Under the pieces are notes generated by a model. That model made no database searches. It saw only the letters and a program-made list of their open reading frames with translations, and was not told where the DNA came from. Below are positions 7,938 through 15,660 of a DNA stretch of 35,703 bases, piece by piece. Each line of letters opens with the position of its first letter. Within the stretch, counting starts at the first letter, position 1. The DNA is taken from NCBI GenBank assembly GCA_030648155.1, contig JAUSIK010000013.1, positions 129,924 through 165,626 on the forward strand, given 5' to 3'. The position numbers were made by a program, and so were the translations under genes. The stretch comes from Nanobdellota archaeon. Lineage in GTDB: Archaea > Nanobdellota > Nanobdellia > Pacearchaeales > GW2011-AR1.

Positions 7938-8192
7938 TCATTCAAAATCAAAATCTAAAAAAAGTTCATCAAACGAGGAACTATTGCCTTTGTCGTCTTG
8001 GATATAGGTGTTTTTTATTATATTTTCTTTACAATTCCAACACAATGATTCAGAAAGCTTCTTTCCTAATTTTTCTTCTGTTTCTTCATTTAATATGGAA
8101 TTGTTTGATAGGTCGTACCAGAGATCAAATACTGCACCGCATTTTCTACATTGCTCCGGGAGAATGAATTGAGAGTGGTTATCTGAAGCCAT
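7938..8192 (-). CDS. Small zinc-ribbon protein (84 residues)
   Basis: 84 residues with CRKC near residue 15 and CWNC near residue 51, separated by a helical region, then an acidic C-terminal tail (SSSFDELFLDFDFE). It shares the knuckle layout of the neighbouring 57-residue protein, so the two probably arose by duplication, with the tail gained or lost. Each has its own TATA box about 25 bases before the ATG, so they are separately transcribed rather than an operon. No specific family recognised; a small nucleic-acid-binding or adaptor ribbon is the likeliest type. Confidence 0.75.
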   Translation of the reverse strand: MASDNHSQFILPEQCRKCGAVFDLWYDLSNNSILNEETEEKLGKKLSESLCWNCKENIIKNTYIQDDKGNSSSFDELFLDFDFE

Positions 8193-8210
8193 GACTTAAC
8201 TACGACGACG

Positions 8211-8222
8211 TTTTATTTATAT
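8211..8222 (-). promoter_or_regulatory. TATA box for the 84-residue zinc-ribbon gene
   Basis: Minus-strand ATATAAATAAAA centred 25 bases before the ATG at 8192. Confidence 0.6.
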
Positions 8223-8299
8223 CTTATGTATGTACATTCTATGTTCTTCATTACGACAAAATATAAATAGAAGAGGAGGCTTCGAATATCACTTGGAAA

Positions 8300-10762
8300 T
8301 CACTCCAAATATATTCCTGGCTTACCAGGCTTAGCTTTTTGAGATTTATTTTCCGGATCATATTTATTTGGGTCATTTACAGCAAATATTTTTATCTTTT
8401 TATCTAATTTACTTTCTAAATATTGAATATTATAAACAGATAGTTCTTTTGGGATGGCATATAAGTAAATTTTTTCTGGATTTTTATTTTGTTTTTCCTG
8501 CACTATTTTAATTATATTTTTTATATCATCTAAAGTTTGATGCTGTATTTTTTCTTGTGCTTCTAATTCTTCTGAAATTTTAGATTCATCTGCTTTAGGC
8601 CATTGTTCTAGCGATACTAGGGATTTTTTTCCTAGTTTTTCCCAGAGTTCTTCTGCAATGTGGGGCGTAACTGGGGAAATAATCTTTATAATGGACAACA
8701 AATCTGATTTTTTTATTTCTTTTTCCTCTTCAATCTTCTCCAAAAGTCTCCTTACATTTATCAATGCAGTATTATATTTCATTCCTTCAATTTCAGAGGT
8801 AACATTTTTTATAGTTTTATTTATCCAATGTTCTAATTTTACAGAGGAACTACCTATTTTTATTTCAGATAATATGGTATATAATTTTTTTACAAATCTC
8901 AAGCTTCCTTCTATTCCTTCTTTACTCCATAAAGAATCTTTATCGGGAGATGCGGAGGATACTAAAAAGAATCTAAGTGTATCAGCCCCATATTTTTTAG
9001 TAATTTCTAGAGGGTCTATAACATTTCCTCTTGATTTAGACATTACATGACCATCCTCTCCATGAATCATTCCCTGATTAAATAACTTCATAAATGGTTC
9101 ATTAATACTTAAAAATCCAAGATCTCTTAATGCTTTTGTAAAGAATCTTGCGTATATTAGATGCATATTTGCATGTTCTGCTCCTCCGATATACTGATCT
9201 ACCGACATCCAATAAGACACTTTTTCTTTTTCAAAAGGTTTCTTATTATTTTTATTATCTGTAAATCTTAAATAATACCAGCTACTATCAAAGAAAGTAT
9301 CCATGGTATCTGTTTCTCTTCTTGCAGGGGAATTACACTTTGGACATTTAACTTTTAAGAAAGAACTATTTGTAGTTAATGGATTTCCTTTTCCAAACTT
9401 TACTTTATCAGGCAACTTTACGGGTAACGATTTTTCTTCTACAGGAACTATACCGCACTCCTTACAGTAGATCATAGGAATGGGAGTTCCCCAATATCTC
9501 TGTCTTGAAACAAGCCAATCTCTTAACTTATATTGCACCACTGCTTTTCCTAATTGTTTGTATTCAAGTGCTTTTGTTATGTGTGTTTTAGCCTCTTCAC
9601 TAAACAACTCATTAAAACCTTCTGAATTTATTAATTGACCCGAACCTTCGTAAGCTTTTAAGATACTGTTCTCTTTACTTTTAATGACTTGTTTAATAGG
9701 AAGATTATATTTTTTTGCAAAATCAAAATCACGCTGATCGTGAGCAGGTACAGCCATTACCATGCCACTTCCATATTCTGCAACAACAAAATTTCCGGCG
9801 TATATCGGTATTTTTTCTCCGGTTAAAGGATGCAAAGCATAACTTCCTGTAAAAACTCCTTCTTTTTCTAATTTATCTATTTCTTCTTGTTTTGTAGACC
9901 TTGCCATTTTTAAGAATGTATCTACATGATTTTTTTGCTTTTCTGTGACTATACTCATTAATTGTGGATGTTGAGCAGATATTACAAGGAAAGTAACTCC
10001 AAAAATAGTGTCTGGTCGAGTTGTAAATACTTTCCAATCCGTATTATTTATTTTAAAAGTTATTTCAGTACCTTCACTTTTTCCTATCCAGTTTTTTTGC
10101 ATGGATTTTATTCTTTCAGGCCAATTTAAATTAGGAATTTCTTTGAGTAATTCTTCTGCATATTTAGTTGTGTTAATGAACCACTGTTCAAGCTGTTTTA
10201 TCTCAACCTCTGTATCAGAATGTCTCCAGCATTTTCCGTCATGCACCTGTTCATTTGCTAAAACTGTATCGCATTTTGCACAATAATTCACAGCTGATTT
10301 TTTTCTATATACTAATCCATTCTCATAAAATTTGAGAAAGAAATATTGATTCCATTTATAATATTCTGGATCGCACGTTTTTAATATTCTTGTCCAATCA
10401 TAACTTAATCCCAGAGATTTTTGCTGTTTAATAAAATTATTAATTGCTTTTTGAGTGTATTTTTTTGGATGAGTTTTTTCTTTTATAGCTGCGTTTTCTG
10501 CTGGAAGACCAAATGCATCATATCCCATAGGATAGAGTACATTGTACCCTTTCATTCTTTTAAAGCGAGCATATATGTCCCCTAAAGTATAGTTAAATGC
10601 ATGACCCATATGTAAACCCGAACCTGACGGGTAGGGGAACATCTCCAAGACATAATATTTGTTTTTCCCTCCTACTTTAGGTTCAAATGCTTTTTTCTTT
10701 TCCCATTTTGACTGCCATTTTTTTTCTATTTTTTGGAAATCTAATTTTTTAATATCTTGCAT
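8300..10762 (-). CDS. leuS: Leucyl-tRNA synthetase, bacterial type
   Basis: 820 residues, a class I synthetase. The HIGH-type signature is HMGH at residues 51-54 within YPSGSGLHMGH, and the KMSKS-type signature is VMSKS near residue 575. The CP1 editing domain is present, with FTTRPDTIFGVTFLV and the conserved editing Asp region VAVPAHDQRDFDFA. A zinc-like CPKC pair lies in the central insertion, and the C-terminal anticodon domain includes PHIAEELWEKLG. Length and motif wording match bacterial LeuRS (about 800-880) rather than the longer archaeal/eukaryotic form, which places the editing domain differently. This suggests bacterial origin by transfer. It is transcribed alone; the next gene upstream ends at 10787. 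Confidence 0.95.
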   Translation of the reverse strand: MQDIKKLDFQKIEKKWQSKWEKKKAFEPKVGGKNKYYVLEMFPYPSGSGLHMGHAFNYTLGDIYARFKRMKGYNVLYPMGYDAFGLPAENAAIKEKTHPKKYTQKAINNFIKQQKSLGLSYDWTRILKTCDPEYYKWNQYFFLKFYENGLVYRKKSAVNYCAKCDTVLANEQVHDGKCWRHSDTEVEIKQLEQWFINTTKYAEELLKEIPNLNWPERIKSMQKNWIGKSEGTEITFKINNTDWKVFTTRPDTIFGVTFLVISAQHPQLMSIVTEKQKNHVDTFLKMARSTKQEEIDKLEKEGVFTGSYALHPLTGEKIPIYAGNFVVAEYGSGMVMAVPAHDQRDFDFAKKYNLPIKQVIKSKENSILKAYEGSGQLINSEGFNELFSEEAKTHITKALEYKQLGKAVVQYKLRDWLVSRQRYWGTPIPMIYCKECGIVPVEEKSLPVKLPDKVKFGKGNPLTTNSSFLKVKCPKCNSPARRETDTMDTFFDSSWYYLRFTDNKNNKKPFEKEKVSYWMSVDQYIGGAEHANMHLIYARFFTKALRDLGFLSINEPFMKLFNQGMIHGEDGHVMSKSRGNVIDPLEITKKYGADTLRFFLVSSASPDKDSLWSKEGIEGSLRFVKKLYTILSEIKIGSSSVKLEHWINKTIKNVTSEIEGMKYNTALINVRRLLEKIEEEKEIKKSDLLSIIKIISPVTPHIAEELWEKLGKKSLVSLEQWPKADESKISEELEAQEKIQHQTLDDIKNIIKIVQEKQNKNPEKIYLYAIPKELSVYNIQYLESKLDKKIKIFAVNDPNKYDPENKSQKAKPGKPGIYLE

Positions 10763-10786
10763 TTATTAGTCTAGATTGGAAGGGAT

Positions 10787-11218
10787 TTAAATTTTTGGTT
10801 TTAGATGATTTTCTATTACATCAACTAAATCTCTGAAGGGGGTAGGCGTGTCTAAAATATCTACTAATTCAGTTGCTCCGGCCTCTACATATTTTGGTTT
10901 TTCTTCTCCGAGTCCAAAATGAGGCACAATAATAGGGGTATCATGGTAACTGTTCATTTTTCTTATATATTTTAGAAAATAAATAGCCATCTCTTGCTGT
11001 CTGGTATTTACTGGATTGAAAGGCATTAATAGATGGTTACTTTCTTCTACCAGATATTGTAAAAGCAATAAGCGGTAACATTCATTATCTAAATGACTTA
11101 GGGCTTTAAACCCATCTTTGAAAGGTTTTATTATATATCCTTTTTCCTCTAATTTTTCTTTATGAGTAGCCAATATTTCTTCATATCCAATCCAGGGTAT
11201 GACTTTATTAGAATTCAT
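10787..11218 (-). CDS. Degenerate (pseudo-) response-regulator receiver protein
   Basis: 143 residues with the alternating beta/alpha pattern of a CheY-like receiver: KVIPWIGYEEILATHKEKLE, GYIIKPFKDGFKALSHL, YRLLLLQYLV, TPIIVPHF, AGATELVDILDTP, LVDVIENHL. The phosphorylation residues are missing. The acidic pair after strand 1 is gone, the phospho-acceptor Asp at the end of strand 3 is Gln (LLLLQYLV), and the Lys after strand 5 is not in place. It is therefore probably a phosphorylation-independent interaction domain. Its start overlaps the end of the aIF1A gene by 11 bases, so the two are co-transcribed and coupled, and a link to translation or its control is plausible but unproven. Confidence 0.7.
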   Translation of the reverse strand: MNSNKVIPWIGYEEILATHKEKLEEKGYIIKPFKDGFKALSHLDNECYRLLLLQYLVEESNHLLMPFNPVNTRQQEMAIYFLKYIRKMNSYHDTPIIVPHFGLGEEKPKYVEAGATELVDILDTPTPFRDLVDVIENHLKPKI

Positions 11219-11570
11219 CTTTAAGGTTTGTAAGAAGATTGTGTTTTCTTAATTGATGTTCGGAATTTTTAGGATATTGAAATACGATGTCTCCTTTGGC
11301 ATCATCATCCGGCCATGGCGTGATAATAACGTAGTCTCCTGGTCTAAGCCAGAATTTTCTTTTAAATCTGCCTGGAACTCTGCAGTTACGAGTTTTTCCA
11401 TCAGTGGATTTGATTTCCATTCTATTTCCACCTAGTCTTTGTAGAACTTTTCCAACTACTTCCCCTTTTCTTGGGAACCTTATTCTTGTTGGGAACTCTT
11501 GAACTGCTTGAGTGTTTTGATTTTGAGATTGATCTTTTACTTCTTCAAAATCTCCGAATTTTTCTTCCAT
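11208..11570 (-). CDS. eif1A: Translation initiation factor aIF1A
   Basis: 120 residues. The S1/OB-fold core of archaeal/eukaryotic IF1A is clear: RIRFPRKGEVVGKVLQRLGG, NRMEIKSTDGKTRNCRVPG, then WLRPGDYVIITPWPDD and KGDIVFQYPK. aIF1A binds the ribosomal A site region and helps position the initiator tRNA in archaea. An N-terminal extension of about 25 residues rich in Gln/Glu/Asn precedes the core and is longer than usual. The gene overlaps the degenerate receiver gene downstream by 11 bases in another frame. This is one of the clearest archaeal markers in the window. Confidence 0.96.
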   Translation of the reverse strand: MEEKFGDFEEVKDQSQNQNTQAVQEFPTRIRFPRKGEVVGKVLQRLGGNRMEIKSTDGKTRNCRVPGRFKRKFWLRPGDYVIITPWPDDDAKGDIVFQYPKNSEHQLRKHNLLTNLKDEF

Positions 11571-11667
11571 AAAATAGATTAGGAGAATGGGTTTTTAAGT
11601 GTTGTGTGCTAGGATGCTAGAGGTAAAATTCATAGGTTTTAAATACAACTTTTCAAATAATTGAAAT

Positions 11668-12009
11668 ATGAAAAAAGGGAGTATTGTTAAAGGTTTTGGA
11701 ATATCTTTCTGTTTGATAATAATTTCAATTATTTTAAGCTTGGTTTTCAGTATTTATGCCGGCTCTTTGTATGTTGGAAGTGTATTCAATGAGAATAGCA
11801 GGTTTAGCAATCCTATATTTGGTATTTTAGGATCTTTTTCTATCATTCCCTTTTCTACTATTTTTCTTTTTCTAATATTAAATAGCATAGGTGTGGGAAT
11901 ATCTAAAGATTATAGTACAAAGAAAGGAATGTTATATGGGTATTTTCTTGTATTATTGCCTGTTATTTTATTTTTAGTTATTGCTTTCTTAGCTACCGGA
12001 TACCACTGA
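11668..12009 (+). CDS. Three-helix membrane protein, unrecognised
   Basis: 113 residues with hydrophobic segments at about 8-33, 50-73 and 85-110. Short polar loops include NENSRFSNP and SKDYSTKKG. No motif or family recognised. The start ATG at 11668 is preceded by an A/T-rich stretch (GGTTTTAAATAC about 30 bases upstream) that could serve as a promoter. It is divergent from aIF1A and is followed by a GC-richer non-coding region. Confidence 0.65.
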   Translation: MKKGSIVKGFGISFCLIIISIILSLVFSIYAGSLYVGSVFNENSRFSNPIFGILGSFSIIPFSTIFLFLILNSIGVGISKDYSTKKGMLYGYFLVLLPVILFLVIAFLATGYH

Positions 12010-12011
12010 AC

Positions 12012-12133
12012 TCCTTTGGAAATAAAAATCCCAATCTACCCAAAGTCTCTAGGTATTTTTAAACCTTCAACCTGGATCGAGGTAGAGCCTTAAGGCATTC
12101 CACCCAGTTAAAGGAAATAAAATAACCAAAGGG
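12012..12133. ncRNA. Candidate structured RNA in the intergenic region
   Basis: This 122-base stretch has no convincing frame and is visibly richer in G+C than its neighbours. TCCTTTGG at 12012-12019 can pair with CCAAAGGG at 12126-12133, closing the whole region. Inside, CTCT and AGAG can close a junction holding two small hairpins, AGGT/ACCT and ACCT/AGGT (loop GGATCG), followed by the palindrome GCCTTAAGGC. The pattern suggests a structured RNA or a leader of the following small genes. I cannot assign a known family, and the pairings were found by eye only. Confidence 0.35.
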
Positions 12134-12174
12134 ATTTAAAGTATATGATATTTGTTATAGTATAAAGAGGAAAG

Positions 12175-12294
12175 ATGGCTAATAAAAATAGAAGCTGGCT
12201 TGTATTTTTGCAGATTTTACGCTGGTTATTGTTAGTTCTGGCTATTCTATTTTTCTTATGGCTTGCTAAGAATTTGGGATGGTTAAAAATTTAA
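12175..12294 (+). CDS. Very small single-helix membrane protein (39 residues)
   Basis: ATG at 12175 to TAA at 12294, reading MANKNRSWLVFLQILRWLLL and on through VLAILFFLWLAKNLGWLKI. A polar N-terminus, one long hydrophobic segment (about residues 8-32) and a basic end make a plausible small membrane protein. A purine-rich AGAGGAAAG lies just upstream as ribosome binding site. Its stop overlaps the start of the next gene by 16 bases in another frame, which suggests coupling of two small membrane proteins. No family recognised. Confidence 0.6.
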   Translation: MANKNRSWLVFLQILRWLLLVLAILFFLWLAKNLGWLKI

Positions 12295-12602
12295 GAGATA
12301 CAGCTATAACCTTATTCAGAATAGTATTTTTAATAATAATAGTATATGTTGCTTATCAGGTATTGAGAGCTATTATTGGAGGCACATGGGCAACTGAAAA
12401 TATAATCATAGCAGGAATGGGAATTATATTAGGGGGGATGTTTGTTATTGTTGGCTTTTTGATAAATCAAGGAAAAACAATGGGAATGTTAGAAGAAAGG
12501 ACAAGGAATATTGGATTAAGTTTATCTAATTTAGGGAAAGATTTTAAGGAATATATTTCTATAGAGAAGTTTGCAAAATTCAATCATAACAATCTTCTCT
12601 AA
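12279..12602 (+). CDS. Small two-helix membrane protein
   Basis: 107 residues. Two hydrophobic segments (about 8-28 and 42-64) are followed by a soluble, mildly amphipathic C-terminal part (MGMLEERTRNIGLSLSNLG). The start overlaps the preceding 39-residue gene by 16 bases, and the stop is followed three bases later by a long hairpin that may end the transcript. Function unknown; the pair probably acts together in the membrane. Confidence 0.65.
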   Translation: MVKNLRDTAITLFRIVFLIIIVYVAYQVLRAIIGGTWATENIIIAGMGIILGGMFVIVGFLINQGKTMGMLEERTRNIGLSLSNLGKDFKEYISIEKFAKFNHNNLL

Positions 12603-12604
12603 CA

Positions 12605-12650
12605 AGAAATTTGAAAATTCTTCTCTAAATTTGGAATTATTCAAATTTCT
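12605..12650. terminator. Long stem-loop after the small membrane-protein operon
   Basis: AGAAATTTGAA (12605-12615) pairs perfectly with TTCAAATTTCT (12640-12650). The stem continues with AATTC (12616-12620) against GAATT (12634-12638) across a single bulged A, giving about 16 pairs and a 13-base loop. It begins three bases after the stop codon at 12602, so it probably marks the 3' end of that transcript or protects it. Confidence 0.5.
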
Positions 12651-12711
12651 CTATACAAAGAAAATAGTTTATGGATGTTAGATTTAAATAGATATTTTTG
12701 CTGTTTAATAA

Positions 12712-13224
12712 ATGATTCAGGCACATTATAATGGGGAAAGTGTTTTTTCAAACTCTAATGAAGCGTTTAGCTTATATGAAAAATCTAGACTTGGCGAGAA
12801 AATTGGAGGGAGAATAGAATACTTGCATGTTGAGGCTTTGTTTTTGATTGGTGAAAGAAAGATGGAGGTTTTTTACGGAAAGAAAAAGCTAGGATTTAAT
12901 GAATTAATTGCAAAGATAAAGAGAAAGGACAAAGGAGTAGAGGGAAAACTGGTTGTTTTTTCTGATTTGAGAAAAAAAGGATATATTGTTAAAACTGCAT
13001 TGAAGTTCGGGGCTGAATTTAGGGTTTATGAGCGAGGAGTAAAACCTGGAGAGGATCATGCTAAGTGGATTGTATATGTAGTTAGGGAAAATGAGCAACT
13101 AAAATGGCATGATTTTGCCGGCAAAAATAGAATCGCTCATTCTACGAAGAAGAATTTACTTGTTGCTATTGTTGATGAAGAGAGAGATATTAGTTATTAT
13201 GAAGTTGAGTGGAAGAAGTTATAG
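12712..13224 (+). CDS. endA: tRNA-splicing endonuclease EndA
   Basis: 170 residues. The catalytic C-terminal domain shows the diagnostic motifs: VYERGVKPGEDHAKWIVYVV supplies Tyr106 and His116, and IAHSTKKNLLVAIVDEE supplies the lysine (146/147). This Tyr-His-Lys triad cuts bulge-helix-bulge introns in archaeal tRNAs and rRNA precursors. The length of one N-terminal plus one catalytic domain matches the homotetrameric (alpha4) type. None of the four tRNA genes in this window has an intron. Its 3' end overlaps the convergent NUDIX gene by 6 bases. Confidence 0.95.
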   Translation: MIQAHYNGESVFSNSNEAFSLYEKSRLGEKIGGRIEYLHVEALFLIGERKMEVFYGKKKLGFNELIAKIKRKDKGVEGKLVVFSDLRKKGYIVKTALKFGAEFRVYERGVKPGEDHAKWIVYVVRENEQLKWHDFAGKNRIAHSTKKNLLVAIVDEERDISYYEVEWKKL

Positions 13225-13611
13225 AAGACTATCTTCTAACAATTTTGGAAGGACCTCTTTTAAAAATGGGGAAAAGAACATTTGAGGGTGAAGTTGAAAC
13301 TCCTCTTTGTTAAACCAATATATTTCTGCAATTTCATTGGATGGGGAAGGAGTACCATTAATTGAGATTAAATAATTATAGTCTATTTGTCGAATATTTA
13401 ATCTTTCATTAAAAGAGGTATAGGATGAATAATAATGCGATTTTATTATTGGAACATTAAGTTCTTCTTTAATCTCTCTGCTTAAGGCTTGCTGGATTGA
13501 TTCTCCTATGTCTAATGCTCCTCCTGGGAGACTATAAAATTTGAGGTCTTTGTCTCTTGATAGAAGAATTTTCTTATTTTCTATGATAAGTGCCGAAATT
13601 CTCTTTCGCAT
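13219..13611 (-). CDS. NUDIX-family hydrolase
   Basis: 130 residues with a complete NUDIX box at residues 31-50: GALDIGESIQQALSREIKEE matches Gx5Ex7REUxEE, which binds the metal and hydrolyses a nucleoside diphosphate linked to another group. The remainder has the usual alternating strands (ISALIIENKKILLSRDKDL at the N-terminus and IYWFNKEEF near the end). The substrate cannot be inferred; housecleaning of damaged nucleotides or ADP-ribose are common roles. Convergent with endA. Confidence 0.92.
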   Translation of the reverse strand: MRKRISALIIENKKILLSRDKDLKFYSLPGGALDIGESIQQALSREIKEELNVPIIKSHYYSSYTSFNERLNIRQIDYNYLISINGTPSPSNEIAEIYWFNKEEFQLHPQMFFSPFLKEVLPKLLEDSLL

Positions 13612-13706
13612 AAGTGGATTTTAGAATAAAACCTATTTAAAAACTGCGACAATGTAGTATGTTTTAGTATAATAACATTTATAACAAAAAGGGAATAGGA
13701 ATTGAT

Positions 13707-14720
13707 ATGATGCCTATGAGCCAGCAAAAAGAGAGGATAATTTCTATCATTAAAATGAAAGGACCATCATTACCTGTTCAGGTGGCTAAGGGAATAGGGG
13801 TTGTACCTTTATTTGCAGGGGCATTTTTATCAGAGCTTTATGCTGAAAAAAGAATTAAAATAAGCAATATGAGGGTTGGGAGCTCTCCATTATATTATAT
13901 CGAGGGGCAGGAGGGAATGCTGGAAAATTTTATTGAACATTTAAATGTTAAAGAAAGAGAGGCTTTTTTGGTTTTGAAGAAAGCAGGCATACTGGATGAA
14001 AGCTTATTGACTCCTGTTATAAGGGTCGCTTTAAGAGAAATTAGAGATTTTGCTATTCCTGTTAAGATTATATTAAAGGATGAGGAAAAGGTATTTTGGA
14101 GATATCACTTACTTGACGAAATTGGAGCTAGAGCACAAATGCAGGGTATTATTAATCCTTTATCGATTGTTCATGAAAGAGTTAAAGGGGTTGGAAGAGA
14201 AGACAAAGGGGAAGCAAATGCAGTGAAGAGTGAACTTGAACTAGAAGTTAAACCGTTGAAAATTGAGGCTGAAGAAAAAATAACTGCACCATTGATAGAA
14301 ATAAATAATAAAATTAGTGAATTGGACGAAGTGAAAGACAATAGTAAAAATATTTTAGAAGGAAATGGAGATGAAATTAAGAAGCATGCTAGAAAAATAG
14401 TAATAAAAGAAAATGAATTTCCATTAAGGGTTAAAAAGTATCTTAATGGAAAAGATATTGAAGTCTTTGAATCTCTTCTAGATAAGAAGAAAGAATTTAT
14501 GGGGAAAATTAGAACTGAAAGTTTGTTTGGAAAACAGGAGTATTTTTTAGTGGCTAAAGATAAAAAGAATGTAACTGATAATGACTTAGCGGTTGCATTG
14601 CAGACTGCCCAATCTGCAAAAATGCCTGTATTGGTTGTTTCAAGCGGGGAGTTAAATAAGAAGGCTCAAGAATATCTGCGAGAATGGAGAAATTTGATTA
14701 GATTCGAGAAACTTCGCTAG
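13707..14720 (+). CDS. Winged-helix DNA-binding protein with unrecognised C-terminal domain
   Basis: 337 residues. Residues 1-70 look like a winged-helix domain (KERIISIIKMKGPSLPVQVA, then FLSELYAEKRIKISNMRVG), with a second helical segment to about 160. Residues about 165-235 are a charged, probably disordered linker. The C-terminal 100 residues form a compact alpha/beta domain (FPLRVKKYLNGKDIEVFESL, then EYFLVAKDK and MPVLVVSSGELNKKAQEYL) that I cannot name; it has a faint nuclease-like or binding-fold look without clear catalytic residues. A TATA box (CATTTATAACA at 13677-13687) is 25 bases before the ATG, supporting this start. A DNA-bound regulator or chromatin factor is likely. Confidence 0.65.
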   Translation: MMPMSQQKERIISIIKMKGPSLPVQVAKGIGVVPLFAGAFLSELYAEKRIKISNMRVGSSPLYYIEGQEGMLENFIEHLNVKEREAFLVLKKAGILDESLLTPVIRVALREIRDFAIPVKIILKDEEKVFWRYHLLDEIGARAQMQGIINPLSIVHERVKGVGREDKGEANAVKSELELEVKPLKIEAEEKITAPLIEINNKISELDEVKDNSKNILEGNGDEIKKHARKIVIKENEFPLRVKKYLNGKDIEVFESLLDKKKEFMGKIRTESLFGKQEYFLVAKDKKNVTDNDLAVALQTAQSAKMPVLVVSSGELNKKAQEYLREWRNLIRFEKLR

Positions 14721-14752
14721 AAATTTCTCGGCACTTTTGCTTCTTACGAAGC
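14705..14752 (+). terminator. Tandem stem-loops at the end of the winged-helix gene
   Basis: CGAGAAA (14705-14711) pairs with TTTCTCG (14724-14730) across the stop codon, and GCTTC-TTAC-GAAGC (14739-14752) forms a second hairpin with a four-base loop. The tandem arrangement suggests a transcript end or a stabilising 3' structure. There is no strong T-run right after. Confidence 0.4.
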
Positions 14753-14803
14753 TGCAAGTTTGAGAAAATAAAAATTTAAATATTCTATTGACTTTTTTAA
14801 GTT

Positions 14804-15070
14804 ATGAATGGGAGGGTTTATTCTTTCGATGAGGGAAAAGAATTTGTTATTTTGTATGTGAATGTTTTAGGGAAAAAAGATGAATATGATGGTGAGATTA
14901 AAAGGGAAGAAAAAGAAATTCTAAGAGTTTATTTAATTGACTTGCTTAGAACCTATATCGAAGTAGTGCCTAAGAAATTGAGAGAGGGATTTAAGATTAA
15001 CGAATACTGGCTTTTGAAGTGTTTGGAAGATAATAATTCTTGCATTAAAAAGATGAGAAAATCCATATAA
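14804..15070 (+). CDS. Small unrecognised soluble protein
   Basis: 88 residues, charged, without membrane segments: a beta-like start (MNGRVYSFDEGKEFVILYVN) followed by helices (EEKEILRVYLIDLLRTYIE). Two cysteines lie near the C-terminus. An A/T-rich TATA-like sequence (AAAATTTAAATATTC) lies about 25-38 bases before the ATG. It precedes the eS17 gene on the same strand by 64 bases. No family recognised. Confidence 0.6.
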   Translation: MNGRVYSFDEGKEFVILYVNVLGKKDEYDGEIKREEKEILRVYLIDLLRTYIEVVPKKLREGFKINEYWLLKCLEDNNSCIKKMRKSI

Positions 15071-15134
15071 GGCCTAAAAAAGAGCTATTATTTTACAGAG
15101 AAACTTTTAAAAAGGTAGAAAATTGAGGAAAGGA

Positions 15135-15395
15135 ATGGGAAGAATAAAACTACTTATGGTTAAGAGAGCGGCACAACAGCTACTTGCAGGTGAGCATCAA
15201 TTCAATGAGGATTTTGATTTTAATAAGAAAATATTAGGAAGTACTATGCCTTCTAAACCTATAAGAAATAAAATTGCAGGATATATAGCTAGATTGATGC
15301 AGGCGAAGCGTATTGGAGTTAGGCCGAAAAAGAAAGTTCAAGCGGAAGATGAAGAAAGAAGAAACAGAAGGGAAGATAGAGACAAATACGATTAA
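15135..15395 (+). CDS. rps17e: 30S ribosomal protein eS17
   Basis: 86 residues from the ATG at 15135 (MGRIKLLMVKRAAQQLLAG). The frame is open from a TTG 12 bases earlier, but MGRI is the usual beginning of archaeal S17e, and purine-rich GAGGAAAGG precedes it. The family core follows: a basic helix, then FDFNKKILGSTMPSKPIRNKIAGYIARL with the conserved RNKIAGY(I/V)xRL motif. A charged tail (KKKVQAEDEERRNRREDRDK) is longer than usual. eS17 is a small-subunit protein of archaea and eukaryotes that is absent from bacteria. The stop overlaps the convergent small membrane-protein gene by 4 bases. Confidence 0.93.
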   Translation: MGRIKLLMVKRAAQQLLAGEHQFNEDFDFNKKILGSTMPSKPIRNKIAGYIARLMQAKRIGVRPKKKVQAEDEERRNRREDRDKYD

Positions 15396-15610
15396 GTTTT
15401 CTTTTTAACTAACTGGTTAATTTTACTTTCAATTTTTTTTAGGCGGTTTTCAATTTCATAGAGCTGTTTTCTTCTTATTCTATTATTAACTAAGATTATG
15501 ATTTGAAATATTATCCAAAGAATAATAATCAAACCGACTGCTTGTATCCAAAGGCCTACTAGACCTATTTCTTTTAATATATCAGCAATTGCTGTTTCTT
15601 CCAAGACCAT
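15392..15610 (-). CDS. Small membrane protein with coiled-coil tail
   Basis: 72 residues: an acidic N-terminus, one long hydrophobic segment (about residues 17-42) and a basic, heptad-like C-terminal helix (RRKQLYEIENRLKKIESKIN) ending in Lys/Thr. This topology, a membrane anchor with a cytoplasmic coiled coil, recurs in small archaeal proteins of unknown role. Its 3' end overlaps that of eS17. Its start lies 50 bases from tRNA-Met on the other strand. Confidence 0.65.
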   Translation of the reverse strand: MVLEETAIADILKEIGLVGLWIQAVGLIIILWIIFQIIILVNNRIRRKQLYEIENRLKKIESKINQLVKKKT

Positions 15611-15630
15611 ATAATACTAAGGATCAGAGA

Positions 15631-15641
15631 GTTTAAAAAGG
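15631..15641 (+). promoter_or_regulatory. TATA box for tRNA-Met
   Basis: GTTTAAAAAGG centred about 25 bases before the first base of the tRNA at 15661. Confidence 0.6.
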
Positions 15642-15660
15642 ATTTTATTTTGATAGTTTT

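Noticed and set aside
8658..9050. A 130-codon plus-strand frame inside leuS
   Set aside because: It is antisense to conserved LeuRS catalytic and anticodon regions.
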